A DNA stretch of 37,463 nt from Deltaproteobacteria bacterium HGW-Deltaproteobacteria-14 (GTDB taxonomy: Bacteria > Myxococcota_A > UBA9042 > PHBI01). A program made the translations under genes and the position numbers. The notes beneath the pieces are model-generated. The model was not told the DNA's origin. It made no database searches and saw only the letters and a program-made list of their open reading frames with translations. Within the stretch, counting starts at the first letter, position 1. Each line of letters begins with the position of its first letter. Positions 1 through 9,400 of this stretch are shown one piece after another. Location: positions 1 through 37,463 of the forward strand of contig PHBI01000052.1 in the NCBI GenBank assembly GCA_002841945.1, written 5' to 3'.

Positions 1-362
1 CCGCCGGCCTCGATCTGGACGTGGTAGGCGTAGAGCCCGGGGACGCGGTCCTCGTAGGGATAGACGAGGGCGACGTGGACTTTGGCCTCGCCGCGCTCGA
101 CCCGGACCGGACCGAGCTCGTAGACGAGGGTCTCGGTGGGGGTCACGACGAACAGCTTCGCCTGCCCGCGCGTCCCATCAGCGGCGCCGGGCAGGGTGGC
201 CGTGACCACGACCGGGCAGTCGGGGAAGCCTTCGCGGAGCGAGAAGCGCGCGGACGCGCCGCGCGTCGCCCCGACGACGAGCCCCGCGAAGCCAGCGCCG
301 GCGACGGCCGCCGCGCCGACACCGAGGAAGGACCGACGTCCGAGCTGGGTGTTGTTGCTCAT
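1..362 (-). CDS. Tat-exported protein of unknown function (C-terminus beyond window edge)
   Basis: The reading frame is open from an ATG at 362 to the window edge, giving the first 120 residues. The N-terminus (MSNNTQLGRRSFLGVGAAA) has a twin-arginine motif RRSFLG followed by an Ala/Gly-rich hydrophobic stretch to about residue 35, so export of a folded protein by the Tat system is predicted. The rest reads as beta-strand-rich sequence, with alternating hydrophobic residues in segments such as KLFVVTPTETLVYELGP. I do not recognise the family. The gene lies 66 bp downstream of the jelly-roll lipoprotein on the same strand and may share its transcript. A small hairpin (CGCCT-gaca-AGGCG, 390-403) lies between them but has no T-run. 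No clear Shine-Dalgarno sequence precedes the ATG. Confidence 0.75.
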   Translation of the reverse strand, partial: MSNNTQLGRRSFLGVGAAAVAGAGFAGLVVGATRGASARFSLREGFPDCPVVVTATLPGAADGTRGQAKLFVVTPTETLVYELGPVRVERGEAKVHVALVYPYEDRVPGLYAYHVQIEAG

Positions 363-428
363 GACCGGGGAGTTTAGGGGGCGCATCCACGCCTGACAAG
401 GCGAGCCGCGCCGTCCCGGTCCGAGAGC

Positions 429-2081
429 TCACTGGCAGCCGGTCTCGAGGGTGATCGAGTCGACGTAGGTACCCTCGTAAGACCCGGGCGGCACCCCGAC
501 GGAGTCGAACACGAAGCGCAGCTGGACCTGCTGACCGGCGTAGGCGGTGAGCGGCACGGCGACGTGCCGCCAGGCGCCGCCGGTGGTCCCGTCCGGGAGG
601 AGCTTCGAGCTCCACGCCGCCTGCAGCGCGCCGTCGCGCAGCACGAACACCTGGAAGACGTCGTAGTTGATGGCGGTGCGCGTCGCCTTGAAGAGGTCGA
701 ACTCGATCCGGGTGGTGCCGCCCGCAGGGATCTCGAGGGGCCGGGTGGTCGCCGAGGACTTCACGCGCCGATCGTAGGTGTAGGTCTGAGTCACCGGGTC
801 GCCGCAGTAGAGGGCGAACTTGCCGGAGGTCGAGCGGGTGAGGTCCGGGGTCCAGAAGATGCCGGTCTCGAAGTTGTCGGTGACGTAGATGCCCTGCAGC
901 GTCTCGTTGTCGAAGTCCGCGATCCGCTGGGTCCCGGGGGTGCAGCAGCCCGCGCCGATGGTCCCCTCGAACTCGCACACGCCGCCGGCGCCGCACGTCT
1001 CGGTGGTGCAGGCGTCACCGTCGTCGCAGTCCGTGGCGGTCAAGCACTGGTCGGGGTTGAGCGTCACGGCGCAGGTGGCGCCGTCGCAGACGTTGACGGT
1101 GGCCGGGTTGCCGTCCTCGCAGTCGGCGTCGCTGATGCAGCAGTCGGCCGGCGCGCCGGGCTCGGCGCACGGGTTCACATCGACGTCGGTGATCGGGTTG
1201 TCGATGGGGTCGCAGATGTTGGTCGACACGCAGCCGACGTCGCTGCAGGCCTCGGCGGTGCAGGCGTCGCCGTCGTCGCAGTCGACGTCCGTCTCGCAGG
1301 CCGTCGGCAGCGGGCAGCTCGCGAGGAGCTGGAGGTCGTCCACCCAGACGCCCTCGTAGCCGTTGTTGAGGTCGTCGACGGAGTCGAAGCTGATGCGGAC
1401 GACGACCGTGGCCCCGGCGAGCTCCTTGAGGGACGCCGAGACGAGGGCGAAGCCCTGGTAGGAGTCCACCGGGATGTCGCGCTTGCGCAGCAGCGTCGTC
1501 GTGGCGGCGACCTCGCCGCCGTCCATGATGTCGGCGTCGACCTGGAAGATGTCGTACTGGGGGTTGGTCTCGATGAGGGCGTAGAGGCGCATCGTCAGCA
1601 CCGTCTCGCGGTCGCGCGGCAGCTCGACCGCGGGCAGGCGCACCTCGCCGGCGACGTGCACGCCGACGTTGTAGGTCATGCGCTCGGGGTCGCCGAAGTA
1701 GAGGGCCTCGGGCGGGCTCGCGTTGCGCCCGTCGAGGATGTGCCAGCCCGCCGCGCCGTTGAGCTGCGTGAAGCTGACGCCGTCGCTCACGTTCTCGTCG
1801 AAGGTCTCGGAGAACAGGACCGCGGTCTCGCAGCACTCCTCGGTCGGGACGGTGATCGACACGCAGACGCTGTCGACGCACCGGTTCTCGGTGCACAGGT
1901 CGCCGTCCTCGCACGCCGCCGAGGTGACGCACTCGCGCCCGTCGGTGCCGGGCTCGAAGAGGTGGGTGCCGTCGTGCTCGTCTCCGACCTGGATGAGCTT
2001 CGAGGAGGTGTCGCTGCCGCACGCCTGGGTGGCGAAGGGCAGCGATGATGCGAGCAGCAGGGGGAGCAGGGTCAATCGCAT
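429..2081 (-). CDS. Secreted lipoprotein with two duplicated jelly-roll domains flanking cysteine-rich repeats
   Basis: This 550-residue protein has a signal peptide ending at TQA-C21 followed by GSD, a plausible but not perfect lipobox, so an outer-membrane or surface lipoprotein is predicted. Residues 51-84 and 257-380 are cysteine-rich repeats of the type C-x-DGD-x-CT, common in myxobacterial surface proteins. Residues about 88-256 and 385-549 look like two copies of one beta-sandwich (MAM or concanavalin-like) domain. Both contain YFGDP/YCGDP, then YD-I/V-FQV, then FDSV followed by YEG and VD. The ATG at 2081 is preceded by GAGGT at a 5-nt gap. Adhesion or carbohydrate binding is possible but cannot be read from the sequence. 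It is divergent from recQ across 189 bp. Confidence 0.85.
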   Translation of the reverse strand: MRLTLLPLLLASSLPFATQACGSDTSSKLIQVGDEHDGTHLFEPGTDGRECVTSAACEDGDLCTENRCVDSVCVSITVPTEECCETAVLFSETFDENVSDGVSFTQLNGAAGWHILDGRNASPPEALYFGDPERMTYNVGVHVAGEVRLPAVELPRDRETVLTMRLYALIETNPQYDIFQVDADIMDGGEVAATTTLLRKRDIPVDSYQGFALVSASLKELAGATVVVRISFDSVDDLNNGYEGVWVDDLQLLASCPLPTACETDVDCDDGDACTAEACSDVGCVSTNICDPIDNPITDVDVNPCAEPGAPADCCISDADCEDGNPATVNVCDGATCAVTLNPDQCLTATDCDDGDACTTETCGAGGVCEFEGTIGAGCCTPGTQRIADFDNETLQGIYVTDNFETGIFWTPDLTRSTSGKFALYCGDPVTQTYTYDRRVKSSATTRPLEIPAGGTTRIEFDLFKATRTAINYDVFQVFVLRDGALQAAWSSKLLPDGTTGGAWRHVAVPLTAYAGQQVQLRFVFDSVGVPPGSYEGTYVDSITLETGCQ

Positions 2082-2270
2082 GGCATACCTCGGGCGGGCC
2101 TCGACAGGGGTCTCCGACGAGACCCTGTTTACGGGTATTCACAAAAAGATTACGCGGGCTTGGATCGCGCTCACCGGGCGCTTACGGATCGCGTGATCAC
2201 CGCGCCGGGCGCGGCCGGGAACGGGATCCGTCCTTGTCGGCGATCCGCCGCTGCGGTATCAGCCCTGCCC
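2082..2270. promoter_or_regulatory. Divergent intergenic region with hairpin and AT-rich core
   Basis: This 189-bp region separates the starts of the jelly-roll lipoprotein (minus) and recQ (plus). It holds an inverted repeat at 2104-2128 (ACAGGGGTCTC-cgac-GAGACCCTGT, 10 bp with one bulged G). An AT-richer stretch follows at about 2126-2156, unusual in this GC-rich DNA, and is the best place for a core promoter in either direction. An 8-bp palindrome GTGATCAC lies at 2193-2200. The hairpin is 23-47 nt upstream of the lipoprotein ATG, so it could be an operator or a 5'-UTR structure. No transcription factor can be named. Confidence 0.45.
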
Positions 2271-4175
2271 ATGGATCTGGTGACGGCAGCGCTCGAGCGT
2301 CACTTCGGCTTCACCGGCTTCCGCCCCGGTCAGCGCGAGGTGGTGGACGCCATCCTGGGCGGCCGCCCGGTCGTGGGCGTGATGCCGACGGGCGCCGGCA
2401 AGTCGCTGTGCTACCAGCTCCCGGCGCTGCTCCTCGACGGCGTCACGGTCGTCGTCTCGCCCCTCATCGCGCTGATGAAGGACCAGGTCGACGCGCTGCG
2501 CGAGCGCGGGGTCGCCGCGGCCTTCGTCAACAGCTCCCTCGACATGGCCGAGCAGCGCCGCGTCCTCGACGACGCGGCGAGCGGGCAGCTCAAGCTCCTC
2601 TACGTCTCCCCGGAGCGCTTCCGCTTCCAGGGCGCCTGGGCCGCCATGCAGCGCCTGCCCATCTCGCTCTTCGCCATCGACGAGGCCCACTGCATCTCCC
2701 AGTGGGGGCACGACTTCCGCCCCGACTACCAAAACCTCGGGCGGGTCGCCCGCGAGCTCCGCGTCCCCCGGGTCGCCGCCTTCACCGCCACCGCCACCCA
2801 GCAGGTCCGGCTCGACATCGTCCGGAGCCTCGAGCTCACCGACCCCATGGTCACCGTCGCCGGCTTCTTGCGCGACAACCTCCACCTCGCGGTGCTGCCC
2901 ATCAAGCGGATGAAGGAGAAGCCCCGCTACGCCCGCCAGATCATCGAGCGCGCCGGCGGCGCCGCCATCGTCTACTGCGCCACCCGCAAGAACTGCGAGG
3001 AGGCCGCGCTCCAGCTCGGCCGCGCCGGCATCGACTCGGTCGTCTACCACGGCGGCCTCGACGACGAGGCGCGGATCAAGGCGCAGGAGGCCTTCGCGGC
3101 CCGCGACGACCTCGTCATGGTCGCCACCAACGCCTTCGGCATGGGGGTCGACAAGTCCAACGTGCGCGCGGTCGTGCACTGGGACGTCCCGGGCAGCATC
3201 GACGCCTACTACCAGGAGGCGGGGCGCGCGGGCCGCGACGGCGCGCCGGCCTGGTGCACGCTGCTGTTCACCTACGCCGACACGCGGGTGCAGGAGTTCT
3301 TCATCGACAACGGGGGCGAGAACCTCCCCGCCGACGCCCGCGCCGCGCGCGCCGAGGGCGAGCGCCAGAAGCTCCGGGCGATGGTGCGCTACGCCTACGA
3401 GGAGCAGTGCCGCCACGCCGCGATCCTGCGCTACTTCGGCGACCGGGTGCTGAGCTGCGAGGACCACGACGGCGCGAGCTGCGACAACTGCCGCCCCGAC
3501 GCCGGGCTCGCCGGGGTCTCGGTCGCGTCGCCGGCCTCCGAGCGCGCCGAGCAGGTATCCACGGAGCCGCGCTGCGAGCCCCGGCGCCTGACCGAGGACG
3601 AGGAGATCATCGTCCAGAAGGCGCTGAGCGCCGTCGCGCGAGCGCAGGGGAGGCTCTCCGGCCGCACCCTCGCCCGGGTGCTCAAGGGCAGCAAGAGCCG
3701 CGAGGTGCTCAAGGACCCGCTCGCCGCCTCGAAGAGCCACGGCATCCTGTCGTCGCTGTCCGAGGGGGTGCTGGTCGGCCTCCTGAACGCCCTCGGCCGC
3801 GCCGGCTGCACCACCGGGCGCTACCCGACCCTGACCCCGCGCGGGGTCGAGGCGATGTGGCGCCGCCTCCAGCTCGAGCTCGACGTCGCGCCCTTCGCCG
3901 AGAAGCGGACCCCGAAGCGCACCGCGAGCGCCCCCGAGGTCCCGCTGAGCGAAGAGGCCGAGGACGTCTTCCGGCGGCTCAAGCAGGCGCGCTTCAACGC
4001 CGCCAAGGAGCGCGGCGTGGCGCCCTTCGTCATCGCGTCGAACCGCGTGCTCGAGCAGCTCGCGATGCTCGACCCCGACGCCCCGCGGGACGCCTGGCTG
4101 CGCGTCAAGGGGGTCGGCGAGGTGAACGTCGACCCGATGCGCGAGGTGTTCCTGCCGGTGATGCAGCAGGGGTGA
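2271..4175 (+). CDS. recQ: ATP-dependent DNA helicase RecQ
   Basis: RecQ unwinds DNA 3' to 5' during recombinational repair and at stalled forks. The ATG at 2271 gives 634 residues and begins at the family's usual N-terminus (FRPGQREVVDAIL). An in-frame ATG at 2160 would add 37 low-complexity residues that do not look coding. Visible motifs are Walker A PTGAGKS (39-45), DEAH (137-140), motif III FTATAT (171-176), and the motif VI region YYQEAGRAGRDG. The zinc site is C380, C396, C404 and C407. A winged-helix RQC region follows, and a C-terminal HRDC-like domain covers about 556-634. All catalytic motifs are intact. Length is slightly above the E. coli enzyme. It converges with the aldehyde dehydrogenase gene 90 bp downstream. 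Confidence 0.96.
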   Translation: MDLVTAALERHFGFTGFRPGQREVVDAILGGRPVVGVMPTGAGKSLCYQLPALLLDGVTVVVSPLIALMKDQVDALRERGVAAAFVNSSLDMAEQRRVLDDAASGQLKLLYVSPERFRFQGAWAAMQRLPISLFAIDEAHCISQWGHDFRPDYQNLGRVARELRVPRVAAFTATATQQVRLDIVRSLELTDPMVTVAGFLRDNLHLAVLPIKRMKEKPRYARQIIERAGGAAIVYCATRKNCEEAALQLGRAGIDSVVYHGGLDDEARIKAQEAFAARDDLVMVATNAFGMGVDKSNVRAVVHWDVPGSIDAYYQEAGRAGRDGAPAWCTLLFTYADTRVQEFFIDNGGENLPADARAARAEGERQKLRAMVRYAYEEQCRHAAILRYFGDRVLSCEDHDGASCDNCRPDAGLAGVSVASPASERAEQVSTEPRCEPRRLTEDEEIIVQKALSAVARAQGRLSGRTLARVLKGSKSREVLKDPLAASKSHGILSSLSEGVLVGLLNALGRAGCTTGRYPTLTPRGVEAMWRRLQLELDVAPFAEKRTPKRTASAPEVPLSEEAEDVFRRLKQARFNAAKERGVAPFVIASNRVLEQLAMLDPDAPRDAWLRVKGVGEVNVDPMREVFLPVMQQG

Positions 4176-4206
4176 TCCGGGCCGGCCGACCGGGCCGGAT
4201 CCACCC
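4170..4206. terminator. GC-rich hairpin between convergent recQ and aldehyde dehydrogenase
   Basis: GGGTGATCCGG (4170-4180, containing the recQ stop) can pair with CCGGATCCACCC (4195-4206) with one bulged C. The inner sequence is also GC-rich and self-complementary. The hairpin sits exactly at the end of recQ, in the 90-bp gap between two convergent genes, where a shared terminator is expected. There is no T-run, so it would be a non-canonical terminator; this is an inference from position and structure. Confidence 0.4.
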
Positions 4207-4265
4207 CAGGGTCCCGGACGGGGCCGCCGCCGCGCTCATGCCGCAACGCAGCATGAAACCGCGTT

Positions 4266-5696
4266 CTACCCTCGGAACCAGGCCTTCTGCTCGTTGACGC
4301 GGCGCTTCATACCGCGGAGCACACCGACGGTCCGGGTGAGCTTCGCGGCGCCCTTGGCGGTGAGCCAGTCGAGGGTGTCGCGCGCGAGGGTGAGGGCGTC
4401 GTCCGAGAGCGGGAACCACCAGGCCTCGGGGGCCTTGTTCTGGTCGACGAGCACGAACTTGGGCTGCACGAGCTCGAGGATGGCGAGGTGGCTGTTGGTC
4501 ACCCCGTGGCCGCTCTCGCCGCGGCCGGACCACGGCGCGAACGGCATCGCGGCGGTGAACGAGGCGTTGTTGAGGGTCACGACCCCGCTCTCGGCGCGGG
4601 CCGCGAGGGCCTCGCCGGCGGCGATGTCGGTGGTCCAGATGCTGGTCGTGAGCCCGAAGCGGGTGCCGTTGGCGCGGGCGAGGGCCTCCTCGGCGTCGGC
4701 GACCGGGACGACCGGGATGAGCGGGCCGAAGGTCTCCTCGGTCATCACCTCGGCGTCGTCGGGGACGTCGGTGAGGATGACCGCACCGGGGTAGGTCCCG
4801 TGGACCTTGGCGCCCCGGGCGACGGCGTCCTCGAGGTGGCGTCGGACGGTGCCGTCCTGGGCCGCGGTGGCCACCGGGGCGACCTCGGCGCGGGCCGCGA
4901 GCCCGGCGAGGGCGGTGACCAGGCGATCGTAGACGGGGCGCTCGGCGTAGACCCGCTCGACGGCCGCGCAGTTCTGGCCGCTGTTCGAGCAGCCGGCCCA
5001 GAAGATCCCCTGCGCCGTCCGGTCGAGGTCGCAGTCGGCGAGCACGATCGCGGCGTCCTTGCCGCCGAGCTCGAGGCTGACCGTCTTGAGCTGCGCGGCG
5101 CAGCGCAGCGCGACCTTGCGGCCGGTGGCGACGCTGCCGGTGAAGACGACGTGATCGGCGGCGTCGATGACCGCCTCGCCGGCGTCCGCCGCGCCCTCGA
5201 TGAGCGCCAGGAGGCCGGCGGGCAGGACGCTGTTGAAGATCTCGACCAGCAGCGCGCCGGTCCGCGGGGTGACCTCGCTCGGCTTGAACAGCACGGCGTT
5301 GCCGGCCATGAGCGCCGGGACCAGGGTGCGCAGCGGCAGCGCCGCCGGGTAGTTCCAGGGGGAGATCAGCCCGACCACCCCGCGCGGCTCGTAGCTGAGC
5401 GTGGCGCGCTTGCCGGGGAACTTCAGTTTGGAGATCGGGGCCTTCCGGGGCTTGATCGGGTCGAGCCCCGCGCCGGTCCACCAGTCGAAGAGATCGAGGT
5501 TCGGCACCACGTCGGCGAACCAGGCGTCTCCTTCGGACTTCTTCGTCTCTTCGCAGACGACGCGGACGACCTCTTCAGCGCGGGCGGCGAAGCGCCGGCC
5601 GATCTCCGCGAGGTGCTCGCCGCGGCGCTCGAGGGAGAGGCGCGCCCATCCGACCTGTGCGGCGCGCGCGGCGCCAGCGATCGCGCTGATGTCCAT
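4266..5696 (-). CDS. NAD(P)-dependent aldehyde dehydrogenase family protein
   Basis: This 476-residue protein belongs to the aldehyde dehydrogenase superfamily, which oxidises aldehydes to acids through a cysteine thiohemiacetal. The visible active-site set is complete: ISPWNYP with N115, the cofactor lysine in FKPS (K138), FTGSVATGR (185-193), general base E209 in LELGGKD, and catalytic C243 in SGQNCA. The EETFGP loop follows, and WFPLSDD appears near the C-terminus. The start resembles compact class-3-like enzymes that lack a long N-terminal extension, but the substrate cannot be assigned. Its ATG follows the stop of the upstream tetR gene with a single base between them (TGACATG), so the two are probably translationally coupled. 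The TetR protein may sense an aldehyde or related ligand. Confidence 0.93.
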   Translation of the reverse strand: MDISAIAGAARAAQVGWARLSLERRGEHLAEIGRRFAARAEEVVRVVCEETKKSEGDAWFADVVPNLDLFDWWTGAGLDPIKPRKAPISKLKFPGKRATLSYEPRGVVGLISPWNYPAALPLRTLVPALMAGNAVLFKPSEVTPRTGALLVEIFNSVLPAGLLALIEGAADAGEAVIDAADHVVFTGSVATGRKVALRCAAQLKTVSLELGGKDAAIVLADCDLDRTAQGIFWAGCSNSGQNCAAVERVYAERPVYDRLVTALAGLAARAEVAPVATAAQDGTVRRHLEDAVARGAKVHGTYPGAVILTDVPDDAEVMTEETFGPLIPVVPVADAEEALARANGTRFGLTTSIWTTDIAAGEALAARAESGVVTLNNASFTAAMPFAPWSGRGESGHGVTNSHLAILELVQPKFVLVDQNKAPEAWWFPLSDDALTLARDTLDWLTAKGAAKLTRTVGVLRGMKRRVNEQKAWFRG

Positions 5697-5697
5697 G

Positions 5698-6318
5698 TCA
5701 CTTCCGTTTGATGAGGCCCTCGAGCAAGAGCCGCGCGATCTGGCGCGTGATCTCCTCGTCGCTCAGGCCGAGGCTCTCGGCCATCGACATCCCGAGCATC
5801 GCCTCCTCGAGGCGGGTCTGGATGAAGACGTCGAGCAGGACACGGATGACCAGCGCCGGATGGAGATCGGCGAGCTCGTCCTTCTTGTGGGCCAGCAGCA
5901 GATCCCCGAGGTCCCGGAAGCCGTCCCGAAAGCGCTGGATGAGCGGCTTGACGTTGCGCCCCTCGAACTCCAGCACGTCGATGTAGAACAGCTTGAAGGT
6001 CTCGCGGTGCTTGCGGATGGTGTCGGCGATCGCGTCGCCCACCTCGGCGAGGTTGTCGGGGAACTCGGGGTTTCGGAGCAGCCGCAGCACGTTGAGCATG
6101 TCGCCCGCGACGTCGCTGCCGGGGCTGCCCGCGCTGCCCGAGAGCAGCGACTGGTAGATCTCTTCCTTCGACGCGAAGTGGTGATAGATCCCTCCCATGG
6201 AGACCTTCGCCGCTTTCGCGATGTCGCGGAGATTCGACCCGTTGTACCCCTTGGTGAGGAACAGGCGCTTCGCCGCGTCGAGGATTCGCTGCTGATTCGA
6301 GTTCGCTTCGTCGGCCAT
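5698..6318 (-). CDS. TetR/AcrR-family transcriptional regulator
   Basis: This 206-residue protein has the classic TetR N-terminal DNA-binding domain: ILDAAKRLFLTKGYNGSNLR, then DIAKAAKVSMGGIYHHF (helix-turn-helix about 30-50), then KEEIYQ. The helical C-terminal half is the ligand-binding and dimerisation domain and is not family-specific. I chose ATG 6318 (MADEANSNQQ) because the usual TetR N-terminus begins there; an upstream in-frame ATG at 6384 adds an Arg-rich non-coding-looking leader. It lies immediately upstream of the aldehyde dehydrogenase (1-bp gap) and divergent from the TIG lipoprotein. It probably represses its own operon; the candidate operator is at 6349-6371. Confidence 0.93.
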   Translation of the reverse strand: MADEANSNQQRILDAAKRLFLTKGYNGSNLRDIAKAAKVSMGGIYHHFASKEEIYQSLLSGSAGSPGSDVAGDMLNVLRLLRNPEFPDNLAEVGDAIADTIRKHRETFKLFYIDVLEFEGRNVKPLIQRFRDGFRDLGDLLLAHKKDELADLHPALVIRVLLDVFIQTRLEEAMLGMSMAESLGLSDEEITRQIARLLLEGLIKRK

Positions 6319-6348
6319 CGGAGGCGATGATAGGCCGCGCGGTCCCAA

Positions 6349-6371
6349 CGTCAACCGGCGACGCCGTGACG
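6349..6371. promoter_or_regulatory. Candidate operator (inverted repeat) upstream of tetR-aldehyde dehydrogenase
   Basis: In the 125-bp divergent region between tetR (start 6318) and the TIG lipoprotein (start 6444) there is CGTCA-ac-CGGCG-a-CGCCG-TGACG. The inner 11 bp (CGGCGACGCCG, 6356-6366) are a perfect odd palindrome. The outer 5-bp arms also match but are offset by two bases. It lies 31-53 nt upstream of the tetR start, a usual position for TetR autorepression. GC-rich DNA yields short palindromes by chance, so confidence is modest. Confidence 0.35.
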
Positions 6372-6443
6372 AGCGTGGTCCCATCCTTGAAGTCGGCGGC
6401 GGCGAGTCTGTATCGTGGCGCGTCGCCAGCGCCCAGGAGAGGC

Positions 6444-9400
6444 ATGCCAGCAGCCCGAGACCGCGCCCTACGTCTACTGTTCGCCGCGGTCCTCGCCGCG
6501 AGCGGGGCGCTCGCGGGCTGCCCCACGCTGCCGTCCTCGAGCCAGTGGACGGACTCGGACGCCGGCGAGGGGGACGCCGCGGACGCCTTCGTCCCGCTGT
6601 CGCTCGACCGCGTCGTCGCGAGCGTCGGCGAGCCCGACGGGGGCGAGCGGGTGGCGATCTTCGGCGCGGGGATCACCCCGGGAGCGACCGTCGTGTTCGG
6701 CAGCCTGACCGCCGGCAACGCGCTCGTCCTCGACGACGGGCAGATCAACGTCGACGTGCCGCCGGCCGCCCCGGGCCTCGTCAACGTCACGGTGATCCTG
6801 CTCGACGGGCAGCAGGCGACCCTGGTCGACGGCTACCTCTACCGAGGCGCCCTCGAGGCGACGGCCATCGCGCCCGCCGAGGGCCCGGTCGCCGGCGGCG
6901 TGGCGATCACCGTGCGCGGCGAGGGCTTCACCGAGGCGACCCGGGTGATCATCGGCGACCGCGCGCTCGAGGACGCCGATCGCGTCGACTCCACCACCAT
7001 CATCGGCACCCTGCCCGCCCGCCTCGCCGCCGACGCCGGGATCGTCGACGTCGTCGCGACCGACGGCTTCGAGCAGCGCGTGCTGCCCGGCGCCTTCCGC
7101 TACCTCGCGCCCCCGCACCTCGACTGGCTCTCCCCCGCGAGCGGCACGACCCGCGGCGGCACCGAGGTCACCCTCTACGGGCGCGGCCTCGACGCCGACA
7201 CCGTCGTCTCCTTCGGGGGCGCGGTGGCCGAGACCCTCGTCGCGGGCCACGGCGCGGCGATCACCGTGCGCACGCCCCCCGGGGCGGCCGGACCCGCCGC
7301 GCTCGTGGTCAGCAACCCCCTCGCGACCCTGACCCTGCCCGCGGCCTGGACCTACGTCGACCGCGACGCCGGCCCCGCCGCGCCGACCCTCGTCAACGCC
7401 TGGCCGGCGGTGGGCACGGCCCAGGGAGGCACCCAGGTGGCGCTGACGGTCACCGGCCTGACCGGCAACGGCGACGTCTCCGTCACCTTCGGCGAGGCCG
7501 CCGCGACCGTGATCCAGACCCGCGCCGCCGAGGACCTGGTGGTCGTCGGGACCCCTGAGAACGCGCCCGGTCCCGCGCTCATCACCGTCACGGCGCCGGG
7601 CGGGGTCACGACCCGGGGCGACCTGTTCAGCTACGAGCGCGCCCTCACCGCGAGCGGCGTCGACCCGGCGTTCGGCCCGACCGACGGCGGCACCAGAGTC
7701 CGCGTGACCGGGCTCGGCTTCGGCGACGCCACCAGCGTCGTCTTCGGGGGGCAGGCGGCGGCGATCAACAAGGTCGGCGCCGGGTCGATCGAGGTCACGG
7801 CCCCGCCCTCGACCGCGGGGCGGGTCGACGTCACCGTCACCGACGGGACGCGCAGCGTCACCCTGGCCGGAGCCTACGAGTACCGCGCCGACGGCCGCGG
7901 CCAGCTGCTCGCCGTCACCCCGGGCGCGGGCGCGCGCAGCGGCGGGCGCGTCGTGCGGGTCCACGGCCAGGGGTTTCGGGGCGAGAGCCCGGCGCTGCGC
8001 TTCGGGGGCGCGCCGGCCGAGGACGCGCGCATCATCGACGACGCGCTCATGATCGTGCGCGCCCCCCGCGGCGACGTCGGCAACGTCAACGTGAGCGACT
8101 TCGTGCTCGGGCGCCTCGCCATGGCCTACCGCTACTACAACCCGGCCCAGCGCTTCGGGGGCACCGTCGGCGGGCCCATCCCCGAGGCGCTCAACGTCAC
8201 GGTCCTCGACCTCGTGACCGGCAGGGGCGTCGACGAGGCCTTTGTGATCCTGTGGGACGATCTCGGGACCCCGTACCAGGGGGTCACCGACGACCGCGGG
8301 CAGCTCACCTTCAGCGACGTCGGCTTCGGCCCGCTGCAGATGGTCACCGCCGGCAAGGACAACTACACCACCGCGAGCGTCGTGGAGTTCGACGCCCGCG
8401 ACGTGACGCTGCAGCTCATCCCGCTGGTCTCGAGCCCCTCGGGCGGCGGCGGCGGCGGCGGGCCGACGCAGCTCGAAGACAGCACGCTGACCGGCAAGGT
8501 GAGCGGCCTCGACAAGTACGTCCTGCCGCCCCCGGGGAGCTGCGACAACCGCCTCATCGTCGACGGCGCCACCGGCAAGCTGTGCCAGCCGTGCCTGGTC
8601 GCGGCGGACTGCGGCGGCGACGGGGCGCTGTGCACCGACCTTGGCGACCAGGGGCGCCGCTGCACGACCGCCTGCCAGACCGACGACGACTGCCTCGCCG
8701 GCTACTCGTGCAAGGGGGTCGAGGGGGGCGTGCAGTGCCTGCCGAGCCCGGGCGAGCGCGCCGCGCGCTGCAGCGTGACCCAGGCCGACGTCTTCACCGA
8801 CCCGTCCGGCCCGTCCTTCCTCGCGGGCACCAACGCCCAGGGTCTCTACTCGCTCGTGTCCCGCCCGGGCGAGTACGCCGTGGTCTGCCTCGGGGGCTAC
8901 GAGGACGAGCTCGGCGTGTTCATCCCGACCATGATGGGGATCCGGCGCCACGTGTTCGCGCTGCCGGGGGACGTCGTCGGCCAGCAGGACGTGCACCTCG
9001 ACATCCCGCTGAACCGGACGCTGCGGATCCGCCTCGACGACGCCCCCGTGGGCCGCGAGGAGACCGCGCTACACACCGTCGACGTCTTCGTCGACCTCGG
9101 CGCCGACGGCGTCTACCACATGCCCTCGTCCGGGCGCGGCGTGGACCAGAACCTCTTCACGCTCGAGCGCTTCCCGGCGCGCTTCGCCGAGAGCCTCTAC
9201 GACGCGAGCTACACGATCTACGCGACCGCCGTGCCCGACGTGCCGGCGGCGCTCCAGACCGGCGTCGGGAGCTTCGTGCTCTACGACGGCATCGTCGAGG
9301 TCGACGACGACACCGTGTTCGAGCTCGACGCGAGCGGCGCGACCAGCGCGCAGACCGGCATCGCCATCGACGTCCACGCCCTCCACGGGCCCGGGGACGG

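Noticed and set aside
564..2048. A 494-residue plus-strand open frame opposite the jelly-roll lipoprotein
   Set aside because: Composition is Val/Ala/Gly/Arg noise. The minus-strand frame has a signal peptide, Cys repeats and a Shine-Dalgarno sequence.
2160..2270. N-terminal extension of RecQ from ATG 2160
   Set aside because: The 37 added residues are unlike RecQ, and the family N-terminus begins at ATG 2271.
4170..4265. Additional small gene between recQ and aldehyde dehydrogenase
   Set aside because: Only 90 bp, dominated by a hairpin, with no start and ribosome binding site.
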